Part shown: in pieces, positions 26,674-35,669 of the stretch | Layout of the letters: the number at the start of each line of letters is the position of its first letter | Position numbering within the stretch: position 1 is the first letter of the stretch | Source: Inquilinus sp. Marseille-Q2685 | GTDB lineage: Bacteria > Pseudomonadota > Alphaproteobacteria > DSM-16000 > Inquilinaceae | Assembly (NCBI RefSeq): GCF_916619195.1 | Contig: NZ_CAKAKL010000002.1 | Span: 310,001-374,000, forward strand | Length of the DNA stretch: 64,000 nucleotides | Reading direction: 5' to 3' | Position numbers and translations under genes: made by a program | The notes under the pieces: generated by a model | What the model was told of the DNA's origin: nothing | The model's database searches: none | What the model saw: the letters and a program-made list of their open reading frames with translations, nothing else

Positions 26674-27584
26674 CCGAACCCCTGCTGCAGCTCGACCGCG
26701 TCGTGAAGCATTTCGGCCGCGCCCCCGACGCCGTCCAGGCGGTCGACGGCGTGTCGCTCACCGTCGCGCCGGGGGAGGTGCTGGGCCTGGTCGGCGAATC
26801 CGGCTCCGGCAAGTCCACCCTGGGCCGGCTGGCCGCCCGGCTGATCGACCCCGATTCCGGCGCGATCCGCTTCGCCGGGCAGGACGTCACCCGCCGCCGC
26901 AGCCTCGGCCCCTTGCGGGCACAGATCCAGCTGGTGTTCCAGGACCCCGCCGCCTCGCTCAACCCGCGCGACACGGTCGGCACGGCGGTGGAGGACCCGC
27001 TGCGCGTCGCCTGGCTGCTGGATCGGGTCGGGCTAGGCTCGGGACTCGCCGACCGCTACCCGCACGAGCTGTCCGGCGGCCAGCGCCAGCGCGTCGCCAT
27101 CGCCCGGGCGCTCGCGCCCCGGCCGCAGCTGGTGATCTGCGACGAGCCGGTCTCGGCGCTCGACGTCTCGGTCCGCGCCCAGGTGCTGGACCTGCTGGCC
27201 GAGCTCAGGGCCGAGCTCGGCCTCGCCTATCTCTTCATCAGCCACGACCTGGCGGTGGTGCGGCACGTCGCCGACCGGGTGGCGGTGATGCATCTGGGCC
27301 GCATCGTCGAAAACGGCCCGACCGGCCGGGTCTGGTCCCGCCCCGGCCATCCCTATACCCGCGCGCTGCTGTCGGCCGTGCCGCGGCTGCGCCCGGCGCC
27401 GGGGGCGGAACGCATCCTGCTGCAGGGCGACCCGCCCAGCCCGCGCCGGCCGCCCAGCGGCTGCCGCTTCCGCACCCGCTGCCCGCTCGCCTTCGACCGC
27501 TGCGCGCTGGAGGATCCGCCGCCGGTCGCCCTCGGCGCCGGCCAGCAGGCCGCCTGCCTGGTCGCGGGGGAGGTCGCGTCGTGA
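26670..27584 (+). CDS. ABC transporter ATP-binding protein (DppF type)
   Basis: 304 aa. Walker A GESGSGKST, Q-loop VFQDPAASLNP, signature HELSGGQRQRVAIA and Walker B LVICDEPVSALD are intact. The C-terminal oligopeptide-type domain is present, with LLQGDPPSPRRPPSGCRFRT and CPLAFDRC carrying the conserved Cys residues. Forms the ATPase pair with the 25510-26673 product on the permease. ATG overlaps the upstream stop (ATGA). Last gene of the operon; the LysE gene converges 4 bases away. Confidence 0.94.
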   Translation: MTEPLLQLDRVVKHFGRAPDAVQAVDGVSLTVAPGEVLGLVGESGSGKSTLGRLAARLIDPDSGAIRFAGQDVTRRRSLGPLRAQIQLVFQDPAASLNPRDTVGTAVEDPLRVAWLLDRVGLGSGLADRYPHELSGGQRQRVAIARALAPRPQLVICDEPVSALDVSVRAQVLDLLAELRAELGLAYLFISHDLAVVRHVADRVAVMHLGRIVENGPTGRVWSRPGHPYTRALLSAVPRLRPAPGAERILLQGDPPSPRRPPSGCRFRTRCPLAFDRCALEDPPPVALGAGQQAACLVAGEVAS

Positions 27585-27588
27585 GCCG

Positions 27589-28203
27589 CTACCGCGCCCT
27601 CGCAAAGGCCAGCCACACCCCGCCGCCGATCAGGCACACGCCGCCGGTGCGCGACACCAGCCGCACATGCCGGCGCGACAGCATGGTGCCGGCCCGGCCG
27701 GTCAGCAGGGCGTACAGGGCGTCGGACAGCGCCGCGACCACCAGCGCGGTGGCGCCCAGCAGCAGCACCTGGCTCGACTGGTCGCCGCCGGGCTGCACGA
27801 ATTGCGGGATGAAGGCGCCGAAGAACAGCAGCATCTTCGGGTTGCTCAGCGCCACCAGCAGGCCCTGCAGCACGAAGCCGCCGCGCGGCGGGCGCAGGCT
27901 GCCGGGCTCGGCCAGCGCGTCCGGGGCGCGCAGCAGCTTCCAGCCGATCCAGACCAGATACGCCGCCCCGGCCAGGCGCAGCCAGTCGAACCAGTGGCCC
28001 ATCGCCTCCACCACCGCGGCCAGGCCGACGACCAGCACGCCGAGCATGACGACGAGGCCGATCTGCCCGCCGAGGATGTTGAGAAGGCCGGCGCGGGTGC
28101 CGTGGGTCAGACTGTTGGCGACGATCAGCGTCACCGACGGCCCCGGGATGATCGCCACCAGGATGCAGGCGGCGATGTAGGCGAGATAGACCTCGATGGT
28201 CAT
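27589..28203 (-). CDS. LysE/RhtB-family amino-acid exporter
   Basis: 204 aa with six hydrophobic segments. YIAACILVAIIPGPSVTLIV (with the conserved Pro-Gly-Pro) is the family N-terminus; NPKMLLFFGAFIPQF after helix 3 is also conserved. Members export amino acids such as lysine, threonine or homoserine lactone-like compounds across the inner membrane; substrate unknown. No LysG-type regulator is adjacent. Converges with the dppF-type gene. Confidence 0.92.
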   Translation of the reverse strand: MTIEVYLAYIAACILVAIIPGPSVTLIVANSLTHGTRAGLLNILGGQIGLVVMLGVLVVGLAAVVEAMGHWFDWLRLAGAAYLVWIGWKLLRAPDALAEPGSLRPPRGGFVLQGLLVALSNPKMLLFFGAFIPQFVQPGGDQSSQVLLLGATALVVAALSDALYALLTGRAGTMLSRRHVRLVSRTGGVCLIGGGVWLAFARAR

Positions 28204-28275
28204 GGGCGGCCTCCTCCGAACCGGAGCGGCCAGCGTCCCACGGCCGGGGGCGTCAGTGAAGGGCGTTCTGCGATG

Positions 28276-29112
28276 CTACGGCTTCCACGTCACGCGCTCG
28301 ATCTGGGACAGGCCCTTCGGCCCGTCATATCGGCTCTCCATGCCGTAGATCGGGTCGGCCAGCGCCTCCTGCGCCGTGATGAAGGTCCAGCCCTCGGACC
28401 GGTACCAGGCCAGCAGCTCGCCCAGATGGTCGGCGTTGATCCGGTTCATGTGCAGCAGCAGGATGTGCTTCACGTCCCGGCCCAGCCGCTCCCGCGCCAT
28501 CGCCTGGAAGTGCGCGGTCTGGGCCTTCATATGCGCCAGGTACCCGGCTGCGATCCGTTGCGCCCCCTCGGCGTCGCCCGCCGCCAGGGCGGCCATGTAG
28601 TCGCTGTTGTACTGGAAGTCGTCATCGTCGATCGACACGGGCACGTCGCGATAGCCCAGCGCCGCCAGGATCCCGGCCGCCGCGGCCCGCTTCTCCGCCG
28701 TTGCCCCCGAATGCAGGAACGGGAAGCGGAAGAACTTCCCGCCGGTCATCCAGGGCGCCAGGGCGGCGTCCGCCCGCTCCACCTCGCTGCCGAACTGGGC
28801 CGCGGTGATCTTGTCATAGTCCGGATGCGACCATGTGTGATTGGCGACGGTGTGCCCGGCCTCGGCGAAGGCCTGCAGGGCGGGCAGCGCCTCCGGCACC
28901 AGCTTCTCGCCGATGGCGAAGCCCATCGCCGTGACGTCGTAGGCCGCGAGGATGCGGTTGACGCGTTCGACGATGTCCCGGCCCTGCTCGGGGCCGACCC
29001 GCGCCGGCACCGCATAGGGCAGATCGTCCAGCGTGATCGCGATCTCGGCGGCCTCGGTCCGCGCCGCCAGGACCAGCAGGAGGGCCACGGCGATCGCCGG
29101 CCGGATCGGCAC
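28276..29112 (-). CDS. Exported polysaccharide deacetylase (NodB-homology)
   Basis: 278 aa with a signal peptide (residues 1-21, ending in TEAAE). ITLDDLPYA holds the catalytic Asp-Asp (usually TFDD), and ANHTWSHPDYD the metal-binding His pair (H-x3-H); FRFPFLHSG gives the third motif and ILLLHMNRINADHL the C-terminal His. It should remove N-acetyl groups from a glycan in the periplasm, using a divalent metal. The SDR gene lies 3 bases upstream on the same strand, so they may be co-transcribed, although a functional link is not obvious. Confidence 0.88.
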   Translation of the reverse strand: MPIRPAIAVALLLVLAARTEAAEIAITLDDLPYAVPARVGPEQGRDIVERVNRILAAYDVTAMGFAIGEKLVPEALPALQAFAEAGHTVANHTWSHPDYDKITAAQFGSEVERADAALAPWMTGGKFFRFPFLHSGATAEKRAAAAGILAALGYRDVPVSIDDDDFQYNSDYMAALAAGDAEGAQRIAAGYLAHMKAQTAHFQAMARERLGRDVKHILLLHMNRINADHLGELLAWYRSEGWTFITAQEALADPIYGMESRYDGPKGLSQIERVTWKP

Positions 29113-29115
29113 GGC

Positions 29116-29937
29116 CTATCCCTTCGCCCTGGCCGCCATCGCCTGCTCGGCGATCACGCCCATCGAGGCCGCGGCGCCGCCCAGCGACCAGCCGCCGTCC
29201 ACCGGCAGCACCGCGCCGGTGATGAAGCCGGCGAGGGGAGAGGACAGCAGGCGGCAGGCGGCAGCCACATCCTCGGCCACGCCCATCCGGCCCAGGGGCA
29301 CGCTGCGCTGCACCAGGGCCCGGGCCTGCGGCGTCGGCGCCAGCCGGGCCATGCCCTCGGTCTCGTCGATCGGGCCCGGGATCACCGAGTTGATGCGGAT
29401 GCCGTCGCGGCCCCATTCCATGGCCAGCACCCGGGTCAGCATGTCGACGCCGGCCTTGGCGGCGCAGACGTGCGCCTGCATCGCCATCGGCGCCTCGGCC
29501 TGCGGGGCCGAGATGTTGATCACCGACGCCCCCGGCTTGCGCAGGAAGGCATGCGCCGCCCGCAGCACGTGGAAGCTGCCCAAGAGGTCGATGTCGATCA
29601 CCGACTTGAAGCCGTTCGCCGACATGCCCAGCGCCGGCGCCGGGAAGTTCCCGGCCGCGCCCGAGACCAGCACGTCGAGATCGCCATAGGCGTCGTGCGC
29701 CGCCTTCAGCGCGGCCTCGGTGGCGGCGTAGTCGCGCACGTCGGCGGCCGCGCCCATGGCCTCGGCTCCGGCCTCGCGCAGACGCGCCACCGCCGCGTCG
29801 ACCTTCTCCTGGCTGCGGCTCATCACCGCCACCCGCGCCCCGGCCCGGGCGAAGCCCAGCGCGATGCCGAGATTGATGCCGCTGGTGCCGCCGGCGACGA
29901 ACACCGTCTTGCCGGCGAAGTCGATCACTTCACCCAT
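29116..29937 (-). CDS. Short-chain dehydrogenase, 2,4-dienoyl-CoA reductase-like
   Basis: 273 aa. The nucleotide-binding motif VFVAGGTSGINLGIA is at about 12-26 and NISAPQ precedes the active site. The usual Tyr-x3-Lys is replaced by an AHVCAAKAGVDMLTR segment (Ala-x3-... with Lys kept), followed by EWGRDGIRINSVIPGPI. That pattern (Ser/Ala-Ala-Lys-Ala-Gly-Val-Asp) fits the peroxisomal-type dienoyl-CoA reductases, which lack the standard Tyr. It may reduce 2,4-dienoyl-CoA in unsaturated fatty-acid breakdown; other reductase roles are possible. Confidence 0.83.
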   Translation of the reverse strand: MGEVIDFAGKTVFVAGGTSGINLGIALGFARAGARVAVMSRSQEKVDAAVARLREAGAEAMGAAADVRDYAATEAALKAAHDAYGDLDVLVSGAAGNFPAPALGMSANGFKSVIDIDLLGSFHVLRAAHAFLRKPGASVINISAPQAEAPMAMQAHVCAAKAGVDMLTRVLAMEWGRDGIRINSVIPGPIDETEGMARLAPTPQARALVQRSVPLGRMGVAEDVAAACRLLSSPLAGFITGAVLPVDGGWSLGGAAASMGVIAEQAMAARAKG

Positions 29938-29986
29938 GATCTGATTCCCTTCGCTTCGGGCCGTCGGGTGAAAGCCCTCCCCACAC

Positions 29987-30064
29987 TGTCATTGCCGGGC
30001 TTGACCCGGCAATCCAGAAGGTCTCGACGGTCTCTGGATGCCCGGGTCAAGCCCGGGCATGACA
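29987..30064. repeat. Intergenic palindromic repeat (CCGGGCTTGACCCGG type)
   Basis: TGTCATTGCCGGGCTTGACC and GGTCAAGCCCGGGCATGACA form a long inverted repeat around CTGGAT arms, between the polA end and the SDR start. This is a widespread alphaproteobacterial spacer element. Confidence 0.8.
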
Positions 30065-30096
30065 GCAAGGGGGCTTTGCTCAGTCGGCCCGATCTC

Positions 30097-32871
30097 TTAG
30101 TGGGCCTCGGCCCAGCTGTGGCCTATCCCCGCCTCGGCGATCAGCGGCACCTCCAGCGTGGCCGCCGACTGCATCACCCGCTGCGCCACCTCGGCGGTGC
30201 GCTGCGCCTCGCCTTCCGGCGCCTCGAACAGCAGCTCGTCATGCACCTGCAGCAGCATCCGGGCCTTGAGCCCCTCCGCCGCCAGCGCCCGGGGCAGCTT
30301 GCCCATGGCGCGCTTGATGATGTCGGCCGCGGTGCCCTGGATCGGGGCGTTGATCGCCTGGCGCTCGGCGAAGGCGCGGCGGGCCGGGTTCGGGTCCTTG
30401 ATCCCGGGCACATGGCATTTGCGGCCGAACAGGGTCTCGACCCAGCCGCGCTCGCGCGCCGTGCGCTTGGTCTCGTCCATCCAGGCCTTCAGCTCCGGCA
30501 GCCGGTCGAGATAGGCGCGGATGAAGGCCGTGGCCTCGCCCTGCGGGATGCCCAGCTGCGCCGCCAGGCCGAATCCCGAGATGCCGTAGATGATGCCGAA
30601 ATTGATCGCCTTGGCCTTGCGCCGGGTCTCCGGCGTCATCTCCGCCAGCGGCACGTTGAACACCTGGCTCGCGGTCATGGCGTGGATGTCGGTGCCGTCG
30701 AGGAAGGCCTGCTTCAGCAGCGCCACGCCGGCGATCTGGGCCACGAGGCGCAGCTCGATCTGGCTGTAGTCGACCGAGACCAGCTTGTGCCCCTCCTCCG
30801 CCACGAAGGCGTAGCGGATCTTGCGCCCCTCCTCGGTGCGGATCGGGATGTTCTGCAGGTTCGGCTCGTTCGAGGACAGCCGCCCGGTGTTGGTCGCGGC
30901 CAGCGAGAAGGAGGTATGGACCCGCCCGGTCCTCTCGTTGATCTGGGCCTGCAGCGCGTCGGTGTAGGTGCCCTTCAGCTTGGCCAGCTGGCGCCATTCC
31001 AGGATCTGGTTGGCGATCGTGTGGCCCTGCGCCGCCAACTGCTCCAGCACGCTCGAATCGGTCGAATAGGCGCCGGTCTTGCTGCTCTTCTTGCCGCCGG
31101 GGATGCCCAGCCGCTCGAACAGCACCTCGCCCAGCTGCTTCGGGCTGCCGACGTTGAACGGGCCCTGGGCCGAGACGTGGATCTCCGATTCCAGCGCCGC
31201 CATGCGCTCGGCGAACTCCAGCGACAGCCGGGCCAGGGCGACGCGGTCGACCTTGATCCCGGCCATCTCCATGTCGGAGATGACGCCGACCAGCGGCCGC
31301 TCGATGGTCTCGTACACCGTCGTCATCCGCTCGCCCACCAGCCGCGGCTTCAGGAGCATGTGGAGGCGCAGGGTGATGTCGGCGTCCTCGGCGGCATAGG
31401 CCAGGGCCTTGTCCAGCGGCACGCGGTCGAAGGTGATGGCGTTCTTGCCGGTGCCGCAGACCGAGGAATAGGGGATGGTGCGGTGCTGCAGATGCAGCTC
31501 CGACAGCTCGTCCATGCCGTGGCCGTGCGCCCCGCCGTCGAGGGTGTAGGAGATCAGCATGGTGTCGTCCCACGGCGTGATCGGCAGGCCGATATCGGGC
31601 CGGCCCAGCACATGGGCGTCGTATTTCAGGTTGTGGCCGACCTTCAGCACCGACGGGTCGGTCAGCACCGGCCCCAGGATGCGGCGGATCTCCGCGATCG
31701 GGATCTGCTGCAGCGTCTGGCCGCCGAAGTTCAGCCCGTCGCCCTCCGGCGGCACATGGGCGATCGGGATGTAGCAGGCGCGGCCGGGCGCCACGGCCAG
31801 GGAGATGCCGCACAGCATCGCCGCCTCGGCGTCCAGCGAGTTGGTCTCGGTGTCGATCGCCAGAACCCCGGCCTCGACCGCCGCGTCGGCCCAGCGCTGC
31901 AGCGCGTCGACGTCCTGCACCAGCTGGTAGTCCTGGGCGATCGCCTCCGGCTTGCCCGGCGCGGCCAGGTCCGGTTCGTCGCCGCCGGTGGTGCCCAGCT
32001 TGTCGAAGGCGGCCTCGACCCGGGTGATGGTCGAGCGGAACTCCATCTCCTCCAGGAACCGCACCAACTGCTGGCGGTTCGGCGGCCGCGCCACGATGCC
32101 GTCCAGCCCGAACGGCACCGGCGCGTCGCTGCGCAGCTTCACCAGCTCGCGGCTGATCCGCGCCTGCTCGGCATACTGGATCAGGGATTCGCGGCGCTTC
32201 GGCTGCTTGATCTCGCCGGCCCGGGCCAGCAGCGAATCGAGGTCGCCGTATTCGGTGATCAGCTGGGCCGCGGTCTTGATGCCGATGCCGGGCACGCCCG
32301 GCACGTTGTCGACGCTGTCGCCGGCCAGGGCCTGCACGTCGATCACCCGGTCCGGCATCACGCCGAACTTCTCCATCACCTCGGTCGCGTCGATCGGCTT
32401 GTTCTTGATCGGGTCCAGCATGGTCACGCCGTCGCCGACCAGCTGCATCATGTCCTTGTCGGAGGAGACGATGACGACGCGCGACCCTTCCTCCCGCGCC
32501 ATCCGGCAATAGGTCGCGATGATGTCGTCGGCCTCGAAGCCCTCGACCTCGACGCCGGGCAGGTTGAAGGCCTCGCTGGTGGCGCGGATCAGCGGGAACT
32601 GCGGGATCAGCTCCTCCGGCGGGTCCGGCCGCTGGGCCTTGTAGGCGGGGTAGATCTCCTTGCGGAAGCTGCGCTCCGACTTGTCGTAGATCACCGCCAG
32701 GTGGTCGGCGTCGAGATCGGCCAGCAGGCGGATCAGCATGTTGGTGAAGCCGTAGACGGCGTTCACCGGCAGCCCGTCCGACTTGCGCATCATCATCGGC
32801 AGCGCGTGGAAGGCGCGGAAGATGTAGCCCGAACCGTCGATCAGGTAATAGGTCTTGGGCGTGGTCGACAT
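30097..32871 (-). CDS. polA: DNA polymerase I
   Basis: 924 aa. The N-terminal 5'-3' exonuclease domain (KTYYLIDGSGYIFRAFHALP, then SDKDMMQLV and GIKTAAQLI), the 3'-5' exonuclease domain with an intact AIDTETNSLD acid pair, and the polymerase domain (VSVDYSQIELRLVAQIAG, the finger helix RRKAKAINFGIIYGIS and palm VHDELLFEAPE) are all present. It fills gaps and removes RNA primers. ATG 32871 is preceded by GGAGG at 8 bases; an ATG 33 bases earlier has no such site. Single gene. Confidence 0.98.
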   Translation of the reverse strand: MSTTPKTYYLIDGSGYIFRAFHALPMMMRKSDGLPVNAVYGFTNMLIRLLADLDADHLAVIYDKSERSFRKEIYPAYKAQRPDPPEELIPQFPLIRATSEAFNLPGVEVEGFEADDIIATYCRMAREEGSRVVIVSSDKDMMQLVGDGVTMLDPIKNKPIDATEVMEKFGVMPDRVIDVQALAGDSVDNVPGVPGIGIKTAAQLITEYGDLDSLLARAGEIKQPKRRESLIQYAEQARISRELVKLRSDAPVPFGLDGIVARPPNRQQLVRFLEEMEFRSTITRVEAAFDKLGTTGGDEPDLAAPGKPEAIAQDYQLVQDVDALQRWADAAVEAGVLAIDTETNSLDAEAAMLCGISLAVAPGRACYIPIAHVPPEGDGLNFGGQTLQQIPIAEIRRILGPVLTDPSVLKVGHNLKYDAHVLGRPDIGLPITPWDDTMLISYTLDGGAHGHGMDELSELHLQHRTIPYSSVCGTGKNAITFDRVPLDKALAYAAEDADITLRLHMLLKPRLVGERMTTVYETIERPLVGVISDMEMAGIKVDRVALARLSLEFAERMAALESEIHVSAQGPFNVGSPKQLGEVLFERLGIPGGKKSSKTGAYSTDSSVLEQLAAQGHTIANQILEWRQLAKLKGTYTDALQAQINERTGRVHTSFSLAATNTGRLSSNEPNLQNIPIRTEEGRKIRYAFVAEEGHKLVSVDYSQIELRLVAQIAGVALLKQAFLDGTDIHAMTASQVFNVPLAEMTPETRRKAKAINFGIIYGISGFGLAAQLGIPQGEATAFIRAYLDRLPELKAWMDETKRTARERGWVETLFGRKCHVPGIKDPNPARRAFAERQAINAPIQGTAADIIKRAMGKLPRALAAEGLKARMLLQVHDELLFEAPEGEAQRTAEVAQRVMQSAATLEVPLIAEAGIGHSWAEAH

Positions 32872-32946
32872 GGGCGGGCCTCCGGCGGAACAGAGCGCGA
32901 CCATGCCGCGCCGGAGGGCGGATTGTCCACCCGGTCGGGCGCCTGC

Positions 32947-33312
32947 TCAGGCGGGCTGGAACAGCTCGACCCCGTTGCCGGACGGGTCCTCGCACAGGAT
33001 CTGCCGGCCGCCGGGGCCGGTGACGATGTCGTTGCGGAACCGCACGCCGCGGCCGCGCAGATCGGTGACCAACGTCGGCAGGTCGTCGACCTGCAGCACG
33101 AATCGGTTCCAGCCGCCGGGCTCCGGCCTGCTGCCGTCCGGCATCGGCCGGCTGGCCGAGGCGCCGGGGCCGGCGACCCACAGCGTCAGCCCGTCCCGCT
33201 CGAGGATCGCCATGTTCGGCCCGAACTGCCGCTGCAGCCGGAACCCCAGGCTGTCCCTGTAGAACGCGACCGCCTGGTCGACGTCCTGGACGATGTACCG
33301 GACCGTCGGCAT
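32947..33312 (-). CDS. VOC-superfamily protein (glyoxalase/bleomycin-resistance fold)
   Basis: 121 aa, one two-module VOC domain. VRYIVQDVDQAVAFYRDSLG starts the first beta-alpha-beta-beta-beta unit and FVLQVDDLPTLVTDLRGRGV the second, closing in CEDPSGNGVELFQPA with the C-terminal Glu metal ligand. Members bind metal and act on small electrophiles or bind drugs. No metal-ligand His is obvious in the first unit, so function is open. Divergent from the RibD-like reductase gene with an operator-like dyad between them. Confidence 0.85.
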   Translation of the reverse strand: MPTVRYIVQDVDQAVAFYRDSLGFRLQRQFGPNMAILERDGLTLWVAGPGASASRPMPDGSRPEPGGWNRFVLQVDDLPTLVTDLRGRGVRFRNDIVTGPGGRQILCEDPSGNGVELFQPA

Positions 33313-33381
33313 GGCTGCCTCCCGGCGAGTTGGGCCAAAAGGATAGCTCGGACGGCAGGGCAAGGACAGCTCACGCCAAAA

Positions 33382-33419
33382 CCGATTGCAGTATATAACT
33401 GGTTTCGATACAAAATCGG
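33382..33419. promoter_or_regulatory. AT-rich dyad in the VOC / RibD-like divergent promoter region
   Basis: Nested inverted arms CCGATT (33382-33387) with AATCGG (33414-33419), and GTAT (33391-33394) with ATAC (33408-33411), around ATAACTGGTTT. Such ATAACTGGTT half-sites are typical of ArsR- or HxlR-like operators in front of VOC and RibD-like genes. No regulator gene is adjacent, so binding is inferred. Confidence 0.4.
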
Positions 33420-33447
33420 AAACAACGTCGCCCGGAGGAACGCCGCC

Positions 33448-34095
33448 ATGTCCAAGCTCGTCGTCCGCGCCTTCACGATATCCCTGGACGGCTACGGCGC
33501 AGGGCCGGAGCAGAGCCTCGAGAACCCGCTCGGCAAGGGCGGCGAGGAGTTGCACCGGTGGTTCGTCGACACCCCCACCTTCCGGGCCATGACCGGGCAG
33601 GAGGGCGGAACCACCGGCATCGACGAGGATTTCGCCGCCCGCAGCTTCGAGAACCTCGGGGCCTGGATTCTCGGCCGGAACATGTTCGGGCCGGTGCGCG
33701 GGCCCTGGCCGGACCACAGCTGGAAGGGCTGGTGGGGCGACACCCCGCCCTATCATGTGCCGGTCTTCGTCCTCACCCACCACGCCCGCCCGGCGATCGA
33801 GATGGAGGGCGGCACCACCTTCCACTTCGTCACCGACGGCATCGATTCAGCGCTGCGCCAGGCGCGCGAGGCCGCGGGCGGCAAGGACGTGCGGGTCGGC
33901 GGCGGCGTCGCCACGATCCAGCAGTACCTGCGCCGGCGCCTGATCGACGAGATGCATATCGCCGTGTCGCCGATCCTGCTGGGCAGCGGCGAGAGCCTGT
34001 TCGCCGGGATCGACCTTGTCGCTCTGGGCTATGGCGTGGGCGAGCGCGTCTACAGCCCGAACGCCATCCATTTCATGGTGACGAAACTGGGCTGA
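33448..34095 (+). CDS. RibD C-terminal-like dihydrofolate-reductase-fold protein
   Basis: 215 aa. VVRAFTISLDGYGAGPEQS is the typical start of the RibD_C/DHFR-like family, AWILGRNMFGPVRGPW and PPYHVPVFVLTHHARP mark the NADPH site, and VRVGGGVATIQQYLRRRLID the helical cap with ILLGSGESLF after it. The family uses NADPH to reduce small molecules; most bacterial stand-alone members are untested. GGAGGAACGCCGCC lies before ATG 33448. It converges with nadR (27 bases) and shares a divergent control region with the VOC gene. Confidence 0.88.
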   Translation: MSKLVVRAFTISLDGYGAGPEQSLENPLGKGGEELHRWFVDTPTFRAMTGQEGGTTGIDEDFAARSFENLGAWILGRNMFGPVRGPWPDHSWKGWWGDTPPYHVPVFVLTHHARPAIEMEGGTTFHFVTDGIDSALRQAREAAGGKDVRVGGGVATIQQYLRRRLIDEMHIAVSPILLGSGESLFAGIDLVALGYGVGERVYSPNAIHFMVTKLG

Positions 34096-34122
34096 GGGAC
34101 TATCCCGTCGGCGCCCGGGCCG

Positions 34123-35091
34123 CTAACGGTCCGCGAGGCGCCGGATCGTCGCCAGCGCGTCTTCCAGACGCCGGTCATGGGGACCGGTCAGCACGACGTG
34201 ACGGGCGCCGCGGCGCTCCAGCTCCGCCCGGCACAGCGCGAAGAAGCGGTCGCGCTGCGCCTGGTCGGGGAAATAGCGGGTGCCGTCGTCGACCCAGCCG
34301 AAATCCGGCGCGGTCAGCAGATAGAGGTCGGCCAGATCGTCGAAGGCGTCGAACCAGGGATCCCGGCGGCCGGTCAGCATGTCGCTCCACACCGCGGTCA
34401 GGACCGGGTCGGTGTCCTCGACCAGCACCCAGTTGGACTGCCGAGACAGGGCGGCGCGGGACGCCAAGTGCCCGCGGGCGATGGCCAGAAGGCCTTCGGC
34501 GGGCACGTCGGTGCCGAAGGCGTCGGTAAAGGTCCGCCCGTATTCCGGCACAACCACGGTTTCCAGCGCCTCGCCCAGCGCCGCGGCCAATGTGGTCTTG
34601 CCGCTGCTCTCCGGGCCGAACAGCACGACGCGCCGCAGGAAATGCGGCCGCACCGGTGCCGGCAGGTAACGCCAGACGGCAGCCGGGTCGCGACGGATGG
34701 CGGTGCCGGAGACCGGCACGCCCAACCGCGGTGGGTCGACCGGGACGAAGCGCGCGCCCAACTCCTCCGCCAGGCGATGGCCATAGGTCTCGGAGGCGAA
34801 GACGTGGTCGATCAGCTCCGGGTGGAAGTGCCGGATCAGGTTGCGCCAGATCGGCCAGAACTCCGGATGCTCGGCCGGCTCCTGCGGCACCTCCCAGTCG
34901 CAATGCAGCACCCGCGCCTTCGGGCACAGCTCGCGCATCCATTCATGGCGCAGGCGGCCGGGGATCGGCTCGCGGGCGATCGAGCAGACCAGGACCGTCA
35001 CCTCGTCGCTGTAGGCCTGGGCGAAGTCGCAGAGATGCAGGTGCCCGAGATGCGGCGGCAAGAACTTGCCGAGAAGGAAACCCCGCGTCAC
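34123..35091 (-). CDS. nadR: Bifunctional NMN adenylyltransferase / nicotinamide riboside kinase
   Basis: 322 aa from GTG 35091. The N-terminal nucleotidyltransferase domain has FLLGKFLPPHLGHLHLC (Gly-Lys-Phe-x-Pro-x-His-x-Gly-His) and GVPVSGTAIRRDP; the C-terminal kinase has Walker A LFGPESSGKTTLA and VLVEDTDPVLTAVW. The N-terminal helix-turn-helix of E. coli NadR is absent, so this is the enzyme-only form. It phosphorylates nicotinamide riboside and adenylates NMN to NAD. The GTG overlaps the pnuC stop, so transporter and kinase are coupled. Confidence 0.93.
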   Translation of the reverse strand: MTRGFLLGKFLPPHLGHLHLCDFAQAYSDEVTVLVCSIAREPIPGRLRHEWMRELCPKARVLHCDWEVPQEPAEHPEFWPIWRNLIRHFHPELIDHVFASETYGHRLAEELGARFVPVDPPRLGVPVSGTAIRRDPAAVWRYLPAPVRPHFLRRVVLFGPESSGKTTLAAALGEALETVVVPEYGRTFTDAFGTDVPAEGLLAIARGHLASRAALSRQSNWVLVEDTDPVLTAVWSDMLTGRRDPWFDAFDDLADLYLLTAPDFGWVDDGTRYFPDQAQRDRFFALCRAELERRGARHVVLTGPHDRRLEDALATIRRLADR

Positions 35092-35669
35092 CGCGCGGCC
35101 TCCGCCGCCGGGCCGGCCTCCAGATGGCGCAGCCATTGCAACAGGCCGAGCGTCGCCAGGACCAGGAAGATGCCGTACAGCCCGGCCGTCAGGACCAGCC
35201 CCTTGGCGGCATAGACGCCGATCGCGACCACGTCGGTAGCGATCCAGAACAGCCAGTTCTCGATCCGCCGCAGGGCCAGCAGGGTCTGCGCCGTGACGCT
35301 CATCGCCGCGATGGCGGCGTCCCAATGCGGCAGGGCCGCGTCGGTCCAGGCCGCCATGGCATGGCCGAGGGCGAGGGAGAGCAGGGCGGTCGCCGCCACC
35401 GCCAGGATGCGGTCGCGCGTCGGGGAGGACTCGACCCGGACCAGGCCGTCCTCGCCGCGCCGGCGCAGCCAGCCCCACCAGCCGGCCAGTTGCACGACCA
35501 GGAAGAACACCTGCAGCAGCGCGTCGGAGTACAGCTTCACGTCGAAGAAGATCTTGCCGTACAGCACCACCATCGCGACGCCGAAGGGATAGTTCCAGAC
35601 GCTGCGGCGGATGATCAGCGCGACATTGGCGAGGCCGAGCAGGGTGGCGACGATCTCGATCGGGGGCAT
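35088..35669 (-). CDS. pnuC: Nicotinamide riboside transporter PnuC
   Basis: 193 aa with about seven hydrophobic segments. IIRRSVWNYPFGVAMVVLYG, FFLVVQLAGWWGWLRRRG and the late ENWLFWIATDVVAIGVY are PnuC family segments. It lets nicotinamide riboside enter by facilitated diffusion, driven by phosphorylation by the NadR kinase that overlaps downstream. The 72-base spacer to hemW upstream holds no recognised riboswitch. Confidence 0.92.
   Translation of the reverse strand: MPPIEIVATLLGLANVALIIRRSVWNYPFGVAMVVLYGKIFFDVKLYSDALLQVFFLVVQLAGWWGWLRRRGEDGLVRVESSPTRDRILAVAATALLSLALGHAMAAWTDAALPHWDAAIAAMSVTAQTLLALRRIENWLFWIATDVVAIGVYAAKGLVLTAGLYGIFLVLATLGLLQWLRHLEAGPAAEAAR

Noticed and set aside
29987-30064. 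Rho-independent terminator of the SDR gene
   Set aside because: There is no T-tract and the sequence matches a known class of dispersed palindromes, so it is listed as a repeat.
27667-34095. An open frame of over 2,100 codons on the plus strand
   Set aside because: It is antisense to LysE, deacetylase, SDR, polA and VOC genes and arises from GC-rich codon bias; only its last part (33448-34095, RibD-like) is real.
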